Positions 30,848-38,462 of a DNA stretch of 64,000 nucleotides are shown piece after piece. The notes under the pieces are model-generated. The model saw only the letters and a list, made by a program, of their open reading frames with translations. It did no database searches and was not told the DNA's origin. This stretch comes from a virus. The stretch covers positions 1 to 64,000 of the IMG/VR virus record IMGVR_UViG_3300038678_000291, one strand, 5' to 3'. The position numbers and the translations under genes were made by a program. Positions within the stretch are counted from its first letter, which is position 1. Each line of letters begins with the position of its first letter.

Positions 30848-31339
30848 ATGCGTAAGAAATTAGCTGTTAGTAAAACTACTCATTACAGGAGAATTAGGCA
30901 AGCAAAAGAACTCGGCTGTATAGTAGAACAGCTACCAGACAACAGGGGAAAGCACGGCATGGTTCCCATGGCATCAGATAATTATAGGTGGAACAAGGGC
31001 AAACTTTTAACTAAAGATGGATATGTGTTGGTTAGAATTGGGAAAAGCCATCCATTGGCAGACCAAAATGGATATATTAAAGAGCACTTGTTGGTGGTTA
31101 TATCCTCGAGGTCGCCAGGTGCATGGCTATTAGAGCATGGCAAATGTAATTGGGTTGTTCACCATAAAAACGGAGACCGTACAGACAACCGTATTGAAAA
31201 CTTGGAAGTAATTAAAGCGGGTGATCATAACAAGATACATAACAAGACAGACAGGTCACGGGGTGGTGATGGTAGATTTGTCGGCAAAAAGACCGCCGGT
31301 AGCCGGCTGGACGGGCAAACATGGGAGCAATTACCATGA
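30848..31339 (+). CDS. HNH homing-type endonuclease
   Basis: 163 residues. Basic HTH-like start (KTTHYRRIRQAKELG), then KEHLLVVI and WVVHHKNGDRTDNRIENLEVI, the HNH core, then HNKIHNKTDRSRGG. Such free-standing genes spread within phage genomes. GGGGAGAATTGTCAA precedes the start. Confidence 0.85.
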   Translation: MRKKLAVSKTTHYRRIRQAKELGCIVEQLPDNRGKHGMVPMASDNYRWNKGKLLTKDGYVLVRIGKSHPLADQNGYIKEHLLVVISSRSPGAWLLEHGKCNWVVHHKNGDRTDNRIENLEVIKAGDHNKIHNKTDRSRGGDGRFVGKKTAGSRLDGQTWEQLP

Positions 31340-31530
31340 ATTCATACCTCAAAAATCACGGATCGTCTACCACCTTGTATGGGGTTGGGATTATAACCAC
31401 TACAGGCGAAGGCTGCTTTGTAAAATACAACGACAGGGAGATTTGGATAGACAACCATCATGAAATAGCCAAGGGCCGGGACTGGATTCGCATACCAACC
31501 TGGTTGGCAAAACGGAAAGGATTTCTATGA
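31336..31530 (+). CDS. Unknown small protein
   Basis: 64 residues (MNSYLKNHGSSTTLYG), starting at the end of the HNH gene (ATGA overlap) with GGGAG upstream. Strand-rich (IITTTGEGCFVKYNDREIWI) and ending in a basic patch. Unknown role. Confidence 0.5.
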   Translation: MNSYLKNHGSSTTLYGVGIITTTGEGCFVKYNDREIWIDNHHEIAKGRDWIRIPTWLAKRKGFL

Positions 31531-31583
31531 AAACTAGCGGCGGTCTTGTAGGTGGTTTGTTGAGGGATAACAATGCTTTGTAA
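31527..31583 (+). CDS. Possible 18-residue peptide
   Basis: MKTSGGLVGGLLRDNNAL, in an ATGA overlap with the previous gene. It may only serve to couple translation to the next gene, whose start lies inside its end. Confidence 0.3.
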   Translation: MKTSGGLVGGLLRDNNAL

Positions 31584-31794
31584 TTCGTGTTCCTATGGTG
31601 GGTTTAGTGCTATATCAAGACCACATCCCCAGGGGCACCTGGTTCAGCAGATAAAGAGATGGTGTGCCAAATCGAAGTATCCGATTGAACGGGCACCAAA
31701 AACATGTCAGGGATATAAATCAAATAAACAAAAAATATTCCCAAAATATTCCAATAACGAAAGGAGAAAAACCAATGTATTTTATAGGTGTTGA
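31573..31794 (+). CDS. Small cysteine protein
   Basis: 73 residues with GAGGGATAAC upstream. LCNSCSYGGFSAISRPHPQG and W.CAK and KTCQGYK give a small zinc-knuckle style common in phage replication regions. It overlaps the RuvC-like gene by 20 bases. Confidence 0.5.
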   Translation: MLCNSCSYGGFSAISRPHPQGHLVQQIKRWCAKSKYPIERAPKTCQGYKSNKQKIFPKYSNNERRKTNVFYRC

Positions 31795-32323
31795 TCCAGG
31801 CCAGACCGGAGCAATTGCAGTGTTGAACGAGAGTGGACAATGTCAGTTTTTAAGTGATTGGCCGGGAGATGAGATTGGAGTAGCTCACTGTGTAAAAACC
31901 CAAACAATCGGCCCGCTTTCAGGTGCTCAGTTTATGGCAGCCATTGAGGATGTTCACGGGATGCCTAAAATGAGCGTTACGAGTATTTCCAAGTTTATGA
32001 TTAACTTCGGTATTTGGCGGTGTGCGTTTGCGATGGTAGATATACCCTGTTGGCTAGTAAAGCCCCGTCAATGGCAGAAAGGAGCTTTGAGAATAGAAGA
32101 CGGAAGTAAAATTAAAATAAACAGAAGGGGGGAATCAATTAGGGTAATAGATACCAAGATAGCCAGCCTGATGGGGGCCCGCCGTCAATGGCCAAAGGCT
32201 AACTTGCAGTTCAAAAAACATCATGGCCGGGCAGACGCTTTATGGATTGCGGAATGGTTAAGACGGGCACGGCAGGGAGAATCCCCCACGGAAGGCACTG
32301 GGAATATCATTTCTACGCACTAA
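31775..32323 (+). CDS. RuvC-like Holliday-junction resolvase
   Basis: 182 residues from the ATG after AAAGGAGAAAAACC. FIGVDPGQTGAIAVL is the RNase H-fold first strand with the first catalytic Asp; AAIEDVHGM and the C-terminal HHGRADALWIAEWL carry the other acids. Phage resolvases of this type cut branched DNA before packaging. Confidence 0.8.
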   Translation: MYFIGVDPGQTGAIAVLNESGQCQFLSDWPGDEIGVAHCVKTQTIGPLSGAQFMAAIEDVHGMPKMSVTSISKFMINFGIWRCAFAMVDIPCWLVKPRQWQKGALRIEDGSKIKINRRGESIRVIDTKIASLMGARRQWPKANLQFKKHHGRADALWIAEWLRRARQGESPTEGTGNIISTH

Positions 32324-32495
32324 GCGCTTACCAGGAGGGTAGTTTGGAGATTAGCGGGGTAAAGACATAGAGCAGTGGGTTGGGCTTTCTGAATGCGAAA
32401 ATGAGGCTGTGGTGAAGCTAGAGAGGTAAACCATGGTTTACCAAGGATGGTTGAAAAATGGACAATGAAATTAGAAAATTAAGGGACGGCAGAAA
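32324..32495 (+). other. Leader region before the csf operon
   Basis: 172 bases without a clear gene. It holds the palindrome at 32425-32442, an 11-codon ORF starting in it (MVYQGWLKNGQ, with GAGAGG upstream) and a 13-codon ORF (MDNEIRKLRDGRK) whose stop overlaps the csf1 start at ATGA. The short ORFs may couple translation. No consensus promoter was seen here. Confidence 0.4.
32425..32442. promoter_or_regulatory. Perfect 18-bp palindrome before csf1
   Basis: GGTAAACCATGGTTTACC, a perfect palindrome 53 bases before csf1. Likely a site for a dimeric regulator, or in RNA a hairpin that hides the ATG inside it. Confidence 0.55.
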
Positions 32496-33101
32496 ATGAT
32501 CACCCATCTTTGCGTCCAAAATCCTGTTGCAGGTGAACTTAAAGGGGTTTGCGTTGTTTGTGGCCAACAAACCCTTACTGGATATAAATTACCTTTTTCG
32601 GATAATTTCACAGGATATTCCTATTTGTCTCATGGGGACTTAACCTGTCCCCGTTGTTATACCTTTTTCAAAACCCCTGAGTTTAGGCGAAAATCATGGA
32701 TAGCTTCTCAAGACGGAGTCCTATATCTGAAGCGCCTTGAATGCAGGCAGCATATTCTTAATCCCCCAACTCCACCGTTTTTTCTTTATATTACCAAAAC
32801 CGGACAAAGACAAGGGTGGTTATCTGCTTTGAAACTTATGAATTATAGTCAAGGCAGATTTTATATTTCAACGGATTGGGTGGGGCATTTTTTGGTTGAA
32901 AGGAGCGAAGCACTGATAATGGCTACTCAAATTGCATTTCTTAGGGAACGGGAAATTTCAAAAACTACTCTTTTAACTGGCAATCCTAGCATGAAACAAT
33001 ATAGGCTTGCCATAGAGGGTGGGTGGGAAGGAGAGTTTGGAAAAATTAGAAAATATGTTAAACAACCACTTTGGGAGGTGATGGTATATGTCTCTGAATG
33101 A
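32496..33101 (+). CDS. csf1: Csf1, type IV CRISPR large subunit
   Basis: 201 residues. A four-cysteine zinc finger (C19, C22, C51, C54: GVCVVCGQQ and LTCPRCYTFFK) opens the protein, as in Csf1 (the reduced Cas8-like subunit of type IV). The second half is helical (EALIMATQIAFLREREI). It should sit at one end of the complex. The start overlaps a 13-codon leader ORF, and the end overlaps cas11 by 14 bases. The call relies on the zinc finger plus operon order; sequence identity to any one Csf1 cannot be stated. Confidence 0.8.
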   Translation: MITHLCVQNPVAGELKGVCVVCGQQTLTGYKLPFSDNFTGYSYLSHGDLTCPRCYTFFKTPEFRRKSWIASQDGVLYLKRLECRQHILNPPTPPFFLYITKTGQRQGWLSALKLMNYSQGRFYISTDWVGHFLVERSEALIMATQIAFLREREISKTTLLTGNPSMKQYRLAIEGGWEGEFGKIRKYVKQPLWEVMVYVSE

Positions 33102-33435
33102 GGCACAAGAAAAGGCCCTGGTTGAATTTCTGGCTATAGTTTATGGCCGCATTCCCTGGGGAAAAATGCGGACATCAAAAAACCCCCATGATATTTTCAA
33201 TCATCGGGTGCGGGCAGCTACCAGAAGGGCGACTCTTTATGGGTTTGCCTCAAAACTGTGTAATTATTTTGGGCTTCAAACATTACCCCTTGAGGCTCAA
33301 GCGTTGCTTGATTTGCTGAGGCCAGAGGAGCAGCGAATATTAAGCACCTTATCCTCAGAACATATTCCCTGGTGTGTTAGGGGGATAATCAGATCAAAAG
33401 AGATGAAACTCAAAAACAAGGAGGCCGGCAAATGA
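33088..33435 (+). CDS. cas11: Cas11, type IV small subunit
   Basis: 115 residues, all helix (EAQEKALVEFLAIVYG, HRVRAATRRATLYGFASKL, EEQRILSTLSSEHI), basic at both ends. Small size, helical make-up and place between csf1 and csf2 match Cas11 of type IV-B operons. GGGAGG precedes the start. It should line the inner side of the Cas7 filament. Confidence 0.72.
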   Translation: MSLNEAQEKALVEFLAIVYGRIPWGKMRTSKNPHDIFNHRVRAATRRATLYGFASKLCNYFGLQTLPLEAQALLDLLRPEEQRILSTLSSEHIPWCVRGIIRSKEMKLKNKEAGK

Positions 33436-34268
33436 TTGAGAAATATGATGGCTGGATATTAGCCAAAAGCACCATTCATCATGGCGGGAACGAGAAAACC
33501 GGCAGCACCCCCGTACTTAGAACAATCTATCTGTATGTTGAAGGCCAGGGGGAAATACCCTTCCCATATATCAACGGTAATGCTATTAGAGGTAAACTGC
33601 GAAGGCTGCTGATGCGGGAGTTTTTTCAGCTTATAGGATTAGAGCCGGAAAATCTCAAAACCAAACTATATCATATTTTTTTCACCGGGGGAGTATTAAC
33701 AAGTACCGAATCTTCCTATGCTACAGTGGACTTGGAATTAAGGAAAGAAATCCGTCGGTTGCTACCCCCGCTTGCTTTGCTTGGCGGTGCCATTGGAAAC
33801 CAGATGATACCGGGAAAGCTGAAGGTGGGCCACGCTTTTCCTGTTTGCCAGGAATATGCTCAATATCTTCCTGAAAGGCTAAAAGCAGATAAACGGGTTG
33901 GCATGTCGGTACGAAGCTTCACCGATGAGTCGTTCAATACCAGAAAAGATGATTTGCGGGCAGGTCGGGCAGAAGATGAACAGGCGACCCAAATGAAAAT
34001 AGAGTTTGAATGTTTCATTCCTGGCACAAAATTCTATCACTGGTGGGTGCTGGAGTGGCCCACAGAAATAGAAAAAGCCTGTTTCGGCAGATTGATTGAG
34101 GTCTTTCAATCATCTCCTTTTGTTGGGGGGAAGTTGTCTTCCGGCAACGGAGATGTGATGTTTGAGTATCAACCAAAAACACCTTCAGCACAACCGTATT
34201 TGGAGTTTGTGCTGAAACACAAAACGGACATCCTTCCACTTCTTCAGACCATTGAGGACAAGTTATGA
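33432..34268 (+). CDS. csf2: Csf2 (Cas7), RNA-binding backbone subunit
   Basis: 278 residues. A RAMP protein: GWILAKSTIHHGGNEKTGSTPVLR, YINGNAIRGKLRRLLMREFF, HIFFTGGVLTS, LPPLALLGGAIGNQMIPGKL and GGKLSSGNGDV are the ordered blocks of Csf2/Cas7. It should polymerise along RNA. GGAGGCCGGCAA lies before the ATG, which overlaps cas11 by four bases. Confidence 0.92.
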   Translation: MIEKYDGWILAKSTIHHGGNEKTGSTPVLRTIYLYVEGQGEIPFPYINGNAIRGKLRRLLMREFFQLIGLEPENLKTKLYHIFFTGGVLTSTESSYATVDLELRKEIRRLLPPLALLGGAIGNQMIPGKLKVGHAFPVCQEYAQYLPERLKADKRVGMSVRSFTDESFNTRKDDLRAGRAEDEQATQMKIEFECFIPGTKFYHWWVLEWPTEIEKACFGRLIEVFQSSPFVGGKLSSGNGDVMFEYQPKTPSAQPYLEFVLKHKTDILPLLQTIEDKL

Positions 34269-35005
34269 TTGAGCAAGAAATGACCTATTTCCTTGATTCT
34301 TTCCTTTTGGGGACATCAAGAAGATATAGACCAATGAAATACGAGTCATTAAAAATCACCTTTTGGCTTTCGGCCCCCATATCTCTTACCCACCCCTGGA
34401 TGCACTTTGATGGGCTTATAGGACATCTCTTGACGATAGATGCTCTTGGGCAGGATTTTTATTTACTGCCCAGAAAATTCCCGCTTTCTCGTATGCTTCG
34501 GCAAGTAAAGATTCCACCGTTTCCCATCAAACATACCAGGGGAATGTATCACGCCTCGGCATCCATTTTTGATACCGGCAGGAAGTCTCTTGAAATTATG
34601 TATAAAAAATTTGAGGATCGGTGGGCAGGCGGCAGAAGAAAAGTATCTAAGGGAATGGGATATTTTCGGGACTATATGATCCAACACATCTATATTCCCA
34701 CAAAAACCGTAATATTCTATGTAATGGGAGACAGAAAAACTTTGGAGCAACTTTGTCACTTGGTAACAGGGTTAGGAGACAATACCCGCGTAGGGTGGGG
34801 AGCGGTGAGAAGACATGAGATAGAAGACATGCAACAAGATTGGAGTATTATAAAAAATGGGATTGCTATGCGCCCTATCCCCGAAAAATTGATTGAATAC
34901 ACTTCCTTAAAAGTTGCTGTGGCCTGGAAACCCCCATATTGGGCGCCAGAATGTGTTGGAATATGTGCACCACCTGGTGCAGAGGTGAAACTGAAAAATG
35001 GATAA
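34265..35005 (+). CDS. csf3: Csf3 (Cas5)
   Basis: 246 residues. Opens with a RAMP strand (LKITFWLSAPISLTHPWMHFDG) and has the glycine-rich loop GLGDNTRVGWGAV near residue 170, followed by RRHEIE. It caps the 5' end of the bound RNA in Cas5-type complexes. Four-base overlap with csf2 and eight-base overlap with cysH. Confidence 0.9.
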   Translation: MIEQEMTYFLDSFLLGTSRRYRPMKYESLKITFWLSAPISLTHPWMHFDGLIGHLLTIDALGQDFYLLPRKFPLSRMLRQVKIPPFPIKHTRGMYHASASIFDTGRKSLEIMYKKFEDRWAGGRRKVSKGMGYFRDYMIQHIYIPTKTVIFYVMGDRKTLEQLCHLVTGLGDNTRVGWGAVRRHEIEDMQQDWSIIKNGIAMRPIPEKLIEYTSLKVAVAWKPPYWAPECVGICAPPGAEVKLKNG

Positions 35006-35690
35006 ACAGTGGAGGGAAACATTTTTGCTTCATGCCAGAAGCGAAGAATATATCCAAAAAATTCAGGAAGCAGAGTACAATATTTTAACTACCCTTCTGC
35101 GATATAAAAAACCCTATGTGGCCTTTTCTGGGGGTAAGGATTCAACCTGTATGTTACATTTAGTATTGCAGCAAGCTTTAAATACGATGATTTTACATTG
35201 GGATTATGGCAGATTTTATATTCCTTACTACCTACACAACGAATTAATAGAAAACGCACGCAGATGTGGAGCAAAAAATCTTCGGATAGAAACATCTAGT
35301 CTATATGAAAAACTTGGCCGAAAGGCAATTAATGTATTGGGTAAAGAAATGATGGAAAAACTTATCCCTCAACTGATAAAAGAAGGCTACGATGTTGTTT
35401 TTGTTGGCTTACGAATACAAGAATCAGTTAAACGGAAACTAAGAATCAAAGCAGGGAGAAGCCTTACAAATATTTTTGAAGTATGGCCATTAAAAAACTG
35501 GTCATGGCTTGATGTATGGGCATATATCATCTCCAGTAAAATTCCTTATCTTTCTTATTATGATAAATATGCTCCTGTTGTGGGATGGGATAAAGCTAGG
35601 TTCACTACTTTGTTTGATCCCGAATTTGATAAATTTGGCTGTTCTAATGTTGATGGAATATTGTCTTGGAAATATAGGAATTTAATATGA
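34998..35690 (+). CDS. cysH: CysH-like PP-loop protein of type IV-B
   Basis: 230 residues. The PP-loop FSGGKDSTCMLHL (residues about 35-47), then VVFVGLRIQESVKRKLR and a C-terminal WSWLDVWAYI and FGCSN. It belongs to the PAPS-reductase/adenylyl-transferring family that marks type IV-B operons. The paired cysteines that hold a 4Fe-4S cluster in APS reductases are absent; only one Cys (FGC) remains at the end. Substrate unknown. Last gene of the csf operon. Confidence 0.9.
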   Translation: MDKQWRETFLLHARSEEYIQKIQEAEYNILTTLLRYKKPYVAFSGGKDSTCMLHLVLQQALNTMILHWDYGRFYIPYYLHNELIENARRCGAKNLRIETSSLYEKLGRKAINVLGKEMMEKLIPQLIKEGYDVVFVGLRIQESVKRKLRIKAGRSLTNIFEVWPLKNWSWLDVWAYIISSKIPYLSYYDKYAPVVGWDKARFTTLFDPEFDKFGCSNVDGILSWKYRNLI

Positions 35691-35700
35691 GCCGAACCAA

Positions 35701-35729
35701 TTGACAAAAATCCTTATCCGTGATAAACT
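35701..35729 (+). promoter_or_regulatory. Forward promoter after the csf operon
   Basis: TTGACA (35701-35706), 17 bases, TAAACT (35724-35729), eleven bases after the cysH stop. It serves the next gene, so the csf operon and the following region are transcribed from different promoters. Confidence 0.75.
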
Positions 35730-35753
35730 TTAACCAGTTTAGGAACAACGAAG

Positions 35754-36413
35754 ATGCAAACTCACGCCTTGCAAGACTTTCAATCCAGTAGGATTAGCGT
35801 TACTGGCCTGTTTAATGCTCCCCAAGAGCAAGCATTACGGGACTGGAACAATGTCCTTGCGAAAATAAATCTCACTAATCTCCCCCATACCCCCCAACAG
35901 GTTGCCGAAAACCGCCAGGCAGCCCTTCAAATATATCGAATTAGGTTTGACGAAAATGCCCTGAATGCCTTATCGCAAGCATTTAGTCAGTTACATGTGT
36001 GCTGGGTAAATGGTGACCCCCCGTTTGAAATTATCCAGCAAATTATTTCCCACCTAAACCAAGACTTACTTAACCCTTTCTCTGGGCTTGTACATTATCG
36101 TAGCAGCTTCGCTAGCATGGAGTCCCGTTCTATAGATATATCTAAAGACAGATCAAGAGGTCGGGGTTTGTGTTTAGTACATCCGCAAAAGCAGGCATTA
36201 TGTAAAGGATTATGTAATAATTGCTATGAAAAAGCACGGAGACTAAATCTGTTGCACCTTGATTTGGGAGTCTGGCTATCGGTATTGTTGAAAAGGCGCA
36301 AGCCCAGAGATGTTTCTCAGTGCGTTAACCACGCAAAGATACAATCTTATGCTGACGGCCTGTGTGTGGAGTGCCTACATAGGTTGGGAAAGCTGAATAA
36401 GAATCTACTATGA
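35754..36413 (+). CDS. Unknown protein with two zinc-knuckle repeats
   Basis: 219 residues. The N-terminal 120 residues are helical and Gln/Asn-rich. The C-terminal part holds two similar units: CLVHPQKQALCKGLCNNCY and CVNHAKIQSYADGLCVECL, each C..H..(7-9)..GLC..C. These look like paired zinc knuckles. Own promoter directly upstream. It may be a transcription factor or accessory protein; nothing more can be said. Confidence 0.6.
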   Translation: MQTHALQDFQSSRISVTGLFNAPQEQALRDWNNVLAKINLTNLPHTPQQVAENRQAALQIYRIRFDENALNALSQAFSQLHVCWVNGDPPFEIIQQIISHLNQDLLNPFSGLVHYRSSFASMESRSIDISKDRSRGRGLCLVHPQKQALCKGLCNNCYEKARRLNLLHLDLGVWLSVLLKRRKPRDVSQCVNHAKIQSYADGLCVECLHRLGKLNKNLL

Positions 36414-36556
36414 ACCCTGGGGCATTATTAAGTAGTTTTTTTGTTGCTTCTGTATTTAGTGAGGAAAATACAGGAGTTGGGGCTGTGTCTGAAAGGGGTT
36501 GCCTGCAGAAAAGTTATTCAAGAAAAACCACATTATCCAATAGAGAATTTCGATAA
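36410..36556 (+). CDS. 48-residue microprotein
   Basis: MNPGALLSSFFVASVFSEEN, starting in an ATGA overlap. The N-terminus is hydrophobic, possibly a short membrane or signal-like segment. Coupled to the gene before it. Confidence 0.45.
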   Translation: MNPGALLSSFFVASVFSEENTGVGAVSERGCLQKSYSRKTTLSNREFR

Positions 36557-36568
36557 AAGGAAAGGGCT

Positions 36569-37063
36569 ATGCGCAAAATTAATAAGCTGATTTTACATTG
36601 TTCAGATTCCTCCTGGGGTAATGCTTTGGTAATTAATCAATGGCATTTAGCACGAGGGTGGCATGGCAGAGAATCTAAGATTTCTTGTGGTTATCATTTT
36701 ATAGTTCAAAACGGATATCCTTATTATTTGGAACACCAGAGTATTCTTGATGGTATGATAGAATCGGGCCGCCCAGTGAAAGAAATTGGGGCGCATGTTA
36801 GAGGGCACAATCAGAACAGTATTGGTATTTGTCTTATTGGCAAGCCAGGACATTTTACACATAAACAACTAGGACATTCTTTGCGAGCATTGTTTTTATC
36901 TCTTCTGCAAGAATTTAATTTATCTACAGCAGATATTTATGGACACTATGAGTTTGATTCAAAAAAAACCTGCCCAGGGTTGAACATGGATGCTTTTCGG
37001 TTATACATCGAGAACGGCGGAGAGGCTTTTTTGAGAGAGACGGTGGAGCTTACACCGATGTAA
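36569..37063 (+). CDS. Endolysin: N-acetylmuramoyl-L-alanine amidase
   Basis: 164 residues, T7-lysozyme type. KLILHCSDSSWGN, CGYHFIVQNGYPYYLEH, GAHVRGHNQNSIGICLIG and IYGHYEFDSKKTCPGLNMD hold the zinc ligands (H10, a later H and a Cys) and the KTCPG site. It cuts the amide bond between sugar and peptide in cell wall. AAAGGAAAGGGCT precedes the start. Confidence 0.93.
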   Translation: MRKINKLILHCSDSSWGNALVINQWHLARGWHGRESKISCGYHFIVQNGYPYYLEHQSILDGMIESGRPVKEIGAHVRGHNQNSIGICLIGKPGHFTHKQLGHSLRALFLSLLQEFNLSTADIYGHYEFDSKKTCPGLNMDAFRLYIENGGEAFLRETVELTPM

Positions 37064-37075
37064 GGTGTTGGAATT

Positions 37076-37168
37076 ATGAATTCTGTTTTTTTGGAACACC
37101 CTTTTAGTAAACGGAATATTGATATAGGATTGGTACTGTGGTGGCTTCATAGAACTAAAAAGAGGTGA
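37076..37168 (+). CDS. 30-residue microprotein
   Basis: MNSVFLEHPFSKRNIDIGLV, with a short hydrophobic part (IDIGLVLWWLH). Its 3' end carries the AGAGGTGATAGG site of the next gene. Could be a tiny membrane peptide of the lysis region. Confidence 0.35.
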   Translation: MNSVFLEHPFSKRNIDIGLVLWWLHRTKKR

Positions 37169-37175
37169 TAGGATT

Positions 37176-38099
37176 ATGATTAAAACACTTGCTATTCACG
37201 GAGGCGGAATTAGGGGGATTATTCCAGCGGTAATATTAAATTGGATGGAAAAACATGTCGGTAAGCCAATTGCGGAAATATTTGATTTAGTCGCAGGCAC
37301 TTCCACCGGTGGGATTCTAGGGGCAGCCTTAAGTATTGGGTTCACCGCCGAAGATATAATTGGGATGTACGAATATGAAGGAGAGCAAATTTTCCCTCAA
37401 TCTGTATGGCGAAGTTTACACACCATTGGCGGTGCCGCCGAGGAGAAATACCCGTCGGGAGGAATTGAGGCAGTGCTACAAAAGTATTTTGGTACCCACA
37501 AACTATCTGATGCCGAAACAAATCTTATCATTCCCACCTATGACATAGAGCGCAGACGCCCAATTTTTTTCAAATCGTATAAAGAAAAATTTAAGACTAT
37601 TTTGATGTGGCAAGTGGCTCGGGCTACCTCCGCAGCCCCCACATTTTTTGAACCGTACAAATGGTATATGCCCAACGGCGATTATTTTTCTCTTATAGAC
37701 GGGGGGATGTTTGCTAACAACCCGGCCATGTGCGCCTATGTAGAGGCATTGGCTGAGTTTGATGCAACTGATTATATGGTAGTCTCATTGGGTACTGGGT
37801 CAGCAACACAACCAATTCTACATGAAGACGCACAGGGTTGGGGGTTGGTTGGGTGGGCACCGCATATTCTTGATATTAACTTTGATGGCCAATCAGACAC
37901 AGCAGACTATCAACTTAATCGGCTTTTGCCATTGAATAGATTCTATAATTTTCAGCCCATGTTAGTTGGCGTAAATGAGGCAATGGATGATGCCAGCCCT
38001 GAGAACATCCGGGCATTGAAGCTGCTGGCCGAAAACTATATTGAAGACAATAAGTCAATGCTGGAGGCTCTTTGCGATATTCTGGCATATCAAGTTTAG
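37176..38099 (+). CDS. Patatin-like phospholipase
   Basis: 307 residues. HGGGIRGIIPAVI (oxyanion loop), GTSTGGILGAAL (nucleophile Ser in GxSxG) and LIDGGMFANNPA (catalytic Asp in DGG) are complete, so it should be active on lipids. The C-terminal lobe resembles bacterial CapV-type patatins. It lies between the endolysin and envelope proteins, which would fit membrane attack during lysis. A defence or anti-defence role is also possible. Confidence 0.88.
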   Translation: MIKTLAIHGGGIRGIIPAVILNWMEKHVGKPIAEIFDLVAGTSTGGILGAALSIGFTAEDIIGMYEYEGEQIFPQSVWRSLHTIGGAAEEKYPSGGIEAVLQKYFGTHKLSDAETNLIIPTYDIERRRPIFFKSYKEKFKTILMWQVARATSAAPTFFEPYKWYMPNGDYFSLIDGGMFANNPAMCAYVEALAEFDATDYMVVSLGTGSATQPILHEDAQGWGLVGWAPHILDINFDGQSDTADYQLNRLLPLNRFYNFQPMLVGVNEAMDDASPENIRALKLLAENYIEDNKSMLEALCDILAYQV

Positions 38100-38117
38100 C
38101 GGAAAGGAGAGTGAGTG

Positions 38118-38312
38118 ATGGGAAAAACACTGATAATAATTTTGATTGCTTTTAGTTTAACGGGCTGCGCGTGGTGGAGTTTAGTCTCGCCCAGCCTGGA
38201 GTTGGCAGATGGTATTGAAGAGTTAAGCCAGCCGGCAGAGAAAACAGAGAAAAAGGAGACACAACACTATATTCTGGTTCCGATTAATGGCGGCGTGACG
38301 GAGGGTATTTAA
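38118..38312 (+). CDS. Small lipoprotein
   Basis: 64 residues. GKTLIIILIAFSLTGCAWW holds a signal peptide ending in the lipobox LTGC. The mature part is short and charged. An outer-membrane spanin (Rz1-like) is possible given the neighbouring endolysin, but it is not Pro-rich. AAAGGAG upstream. Confidence 0.7.
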   Translation: MGKTLIIILIAFSLTGCAWWSLVSPSLELADGIEELSQPAEKTEKKETQHYILVPINGGVTEGI

Positions 38313-38351
38313 ACGGAAGCGCACGCGCACCGCAGAACACGCGGAAAACTT

Positions 38352-38462
38352 TTGAGAAAACGGCCTGGCTGCGTTTGGCTAGAAATCAAATTGGAGGGCC
38401 GAACTGTTTTTTATTGCAATGATGAGTGCCAGGAAATTTATGAGCGGGGTAAGGGGAAATGA
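38352..38462 (+). CDS. Short cysteine protein, TTG start or readthrough
   Basis: 36 residues (LRKRPGCVWLEIKLEGRTVF then YCNDECQEIYERGKGK). It is in frame with the lipoprotein after that gene's TAA, with no in-frame ATG. A TTG with GGAAAAC upstream could start it. The stop overlaps the next ATG. Confidence 0.45.
   Translation: MRKRPGCVWLEIKLEGRTVFYCNDECQEIYERGKGK

Noticed and set aside
30740-31339. HEARO / omega-RNA type element before the HNH gene
   Set aside because: The RNA is much shorter than those RNAs and the HNH protein lacks the RuvC parts of IsrB/IscB-type proteins.
31664-31774. Longer N-terminus of the RuvC-like gene
   Set aside because: The upstream codons overlap another small gene, and the AAAGGAG site sits right before the ATG at 31775, where the family motif begins.
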